A stretch of DNA of 22,306 bases. It comes from JBLNBU01 sp050260215 (GTDB lineage: Bacteria > Pseudomonadota > Alphaproteobacteria > Rhodospirillales > Magnetospirillaceae). Within the stretch, counting starts at the first letter, position 1. Each line of letters opens with the position of its first letter. The notes beneath the pieces are model-generated. The model had not been told where the DNA came from, made no database searches, and saw only the letters and a program-made list of their open reading frames with translations. This document shows positions 21,237 to 22,306 of this stretch, in pieces. Both the position numbers and the translations under genes were made by a program. The stretch is from contig JBLNBU010000155.1 of the NCBI GenBank assembly GCA_050260215.1, forward strand, positions 1 through 22,306, written 5' to 3'.

Positions 21237-22306
21237 ATGGCGGATGGTTTGGCGAAGGCGCGCGAGCTCTTGAGCCGCGTCTTCGGCTTCGATGCCTTCC
21301 GTCCCGGCCAGGATTCCATCATCTCGGCGGTGCTGGCCGGCCAGGACGTGCTGGCCATCATGCCCACCGGCAGCGGCAAGTCGCTGTGCTACCAGCTGCC
21401 CGCCCTGCTCAAGCCCGGCCTGACCGTGGTGGTATCGCCGCTGATCGCCCTGATGCGCGACCAGGTGGCGCAGCTGCGTGCGCTGGGCGTCGAGGCCGGC
21501 AGCCTCAATTCCACCAACGACGGCGACGAGAACCGCCGGGTGTTCGACGCCATGCGGGCGGGCCGGCTCAAGCTGTTGTACGCCGCGCCCGAGCGGCTGG
21601 CGCGCGCCGACAGCATCGACATGCTGCGCGCCGTGGGCGTTTCGGCGCTGGCCATCGACGAAGCCCACTGCGTGTCCCAGTGGGGCCACGACTTCCGCCC
21701 CGAATACCTGATGATGGGCCAGGTGCGCGACGCGCTCGACGGGGTGCAGACGGTCGCCTTCACCGCCACCGCCGACACCGCCACCCGCGCCGACATCGCC
21801 GAACGGCTGTTTCCGCAGCCGCCGCGCATCTTCATCGGCGGCTTCGACCGGCCCAACCTGCGCCTGGCCATGCGGGCCAAGACCGGCTCGCGCCGCCAAC
21901 TGCTCGACTTCGTCGCCGCCCACCGGGGCGAAAGTGGCATCGTCTATTGCAGTTCGCGGGCGCGGACCGAGGACATTGCCGCCCTTCTGGTCGACAACGG
22001 CATCGACGCCAGGCCTTATCACGCCGGCCTCGACAAGACGGTGCGCGAGGCCAACCAGGACGCCTTCCTCAAGGAAGATTCCATGGTCATGGTCGCCACC
22101 GTGGCCTTCGGCATGGGCATCGACAAGCCCGACGTGCGCTTCGTCTGCCACGCCGACTTGCCCAAGACCATCGAGGCCTATTACCAGGAGATCGGCCGTG
22201 CCGGGCGTGACGGTCTGGCCGCCGACACGCTGACGCTCTACGGCATGGACGACATCCGCCTGCGGCGCTCCCAGATCGAGGACAGCCAGGCCTCGGACGA
22301 GCAGAA
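21237..22306 (+). CDS. recQ: ATP-dependent DNA helicase RecQ (3' truncated by the window)
   Basis: A superfamily 2, 3'-5' DNA helicase in recombination and stalled-fork repair. The first 356 codons are present and the frame is open at the window end. Motif 0 is FRPGQDSII (21-29), Walker A PTGSGKSLCYQLPAL (from 43), motif Ia VSPLIALMRDQV and the Walker B box IDEAHCVSQWGHDFRPEY near residue 140. Motif III is FTATA, motif IV IVYCSSR, motif V VATVAFGMGIDKPDVR and motif VI QEIGRAGRDG near residue 317. The RQC and HRDC domains lie beyond the edge. ATG 21237 follows GGAG at 21225-21228; a GTG one codon upstream is possible. A -10-like TATGAT is at 21201-21206 without a good -35. Confidence 0.96.
   Translation, partial: MADGLAKARELLSRVFGFDAFRPGQDSIISAVLAGQDVLAIMPTGSGKSLCYQLPALLKPGLTVVVSPLIALMRDQVAQLRALGVEAGSLNSTNDGDENRRVFDAMRAGRLKLLYAAPERLARADSIDMLRAVGVSALAIDEAHCVSQWGHDFRPEYLMMGQVRDALDGVQTVAFTATADTATRADIAERLFPQPPRIFIGGFDRPNLRLAMRAKTGSRRQLLDFVAAHRGESGIVYCSSRARTEDIAALLVDNGIDARPYHAGLDKTVREANQDAFLKEDSMVMVATVAFGMGIDKPDVRFVCHADLPKTIEAYYQEIGRAGRDGLAADTLTLYGMDDIRLRRSQIEDSQASDEQ

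Noticed and set aside
1..22306. Insertion sequences, prophage, integron, CRISPR array or conjugation genes
   Set aside because: No transposase, integrase, phage or Cas motifs and no regularly spaced direct repeats were seen; gene order and composition look chromosomal throughout.

Overview
The window is a dense, GC-rich (roughly two-thirds G+C) bacterial chromosome segment with about 25 protein genes and one tRNA. The gene content points to an alphaproteobacterium, most likely Rhodospirillales (Magnetospirillum-like). Pointers are a 17-kDa-antigen type glycine-zipper lipoprotein, an RHH_4-type ribbon-helix-helix protein, FlaF-like proteins, a ppx-rlmE pair, and GGAAC/GTT motifs of the alphaproteobacterial general stress sigma factor (EcfG) type. 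The genus is an inference; there is no rRNA here. I see no insertion sequence, prophage, CRISPR array or foreign-composition island.

Layout. 1-1282: end of a membrane protein (possibly a polysaccharide flippase) and a probable glycosyltransferase-like protein. 1279-4758: a GH1 beta-glucosidase (-), a protein with an MbcA/ParS/Xre-antitoxin-like C-terminus (+), and a bacteriohemerythrin-histidine kinase fusion (-). 4985-9145: tRNA-Gln(CUG) (-), ppx/gppA overlapping rlmE (+), a host-attachment/baeRF-type protein (-) and guaB (+). 9201-13546: an orphan GltI-type binding protein (-), an RsmB-type rRNA methyltransferase (+), and the pepA-holC pair (-). 13784-17649: ndk with two tandem terminators, a small disulfide-rich exported protein, an XRE regulator with a structured leader, a CDF metal exporter overlapping pdxH (-), and a glycine-zipper lipoprotein. 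17737-21134: a stress and envelope cluster made of a J-domain chaperone, CsbD, an RHH regulator, a 34-residue membrane protein, PagL lipid A deacylase and two tandem FlaF-like/DUF2934 proteins. 21237 to the end: the first 356 codons of recQ.

Most genes are housekeeping (nucleotide metabolism, rRNA methylation, replication and repair, vitamin B6). The most interesting part is 18600-21150. There csbD has a close match to an EcfG promoter. The pagL / FlaF-like intergenic region carries a palindromic GGAAC-N17-GTTCC element that reads as the same promoter class on both strands. A tiny membrane protein with a strong ribosome binding site, an FNR-like box upstream and a terminator downstream lies between them. 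Together these suggest a general-stress or envelope-stress neighbourhood; that link is inference from motifs.
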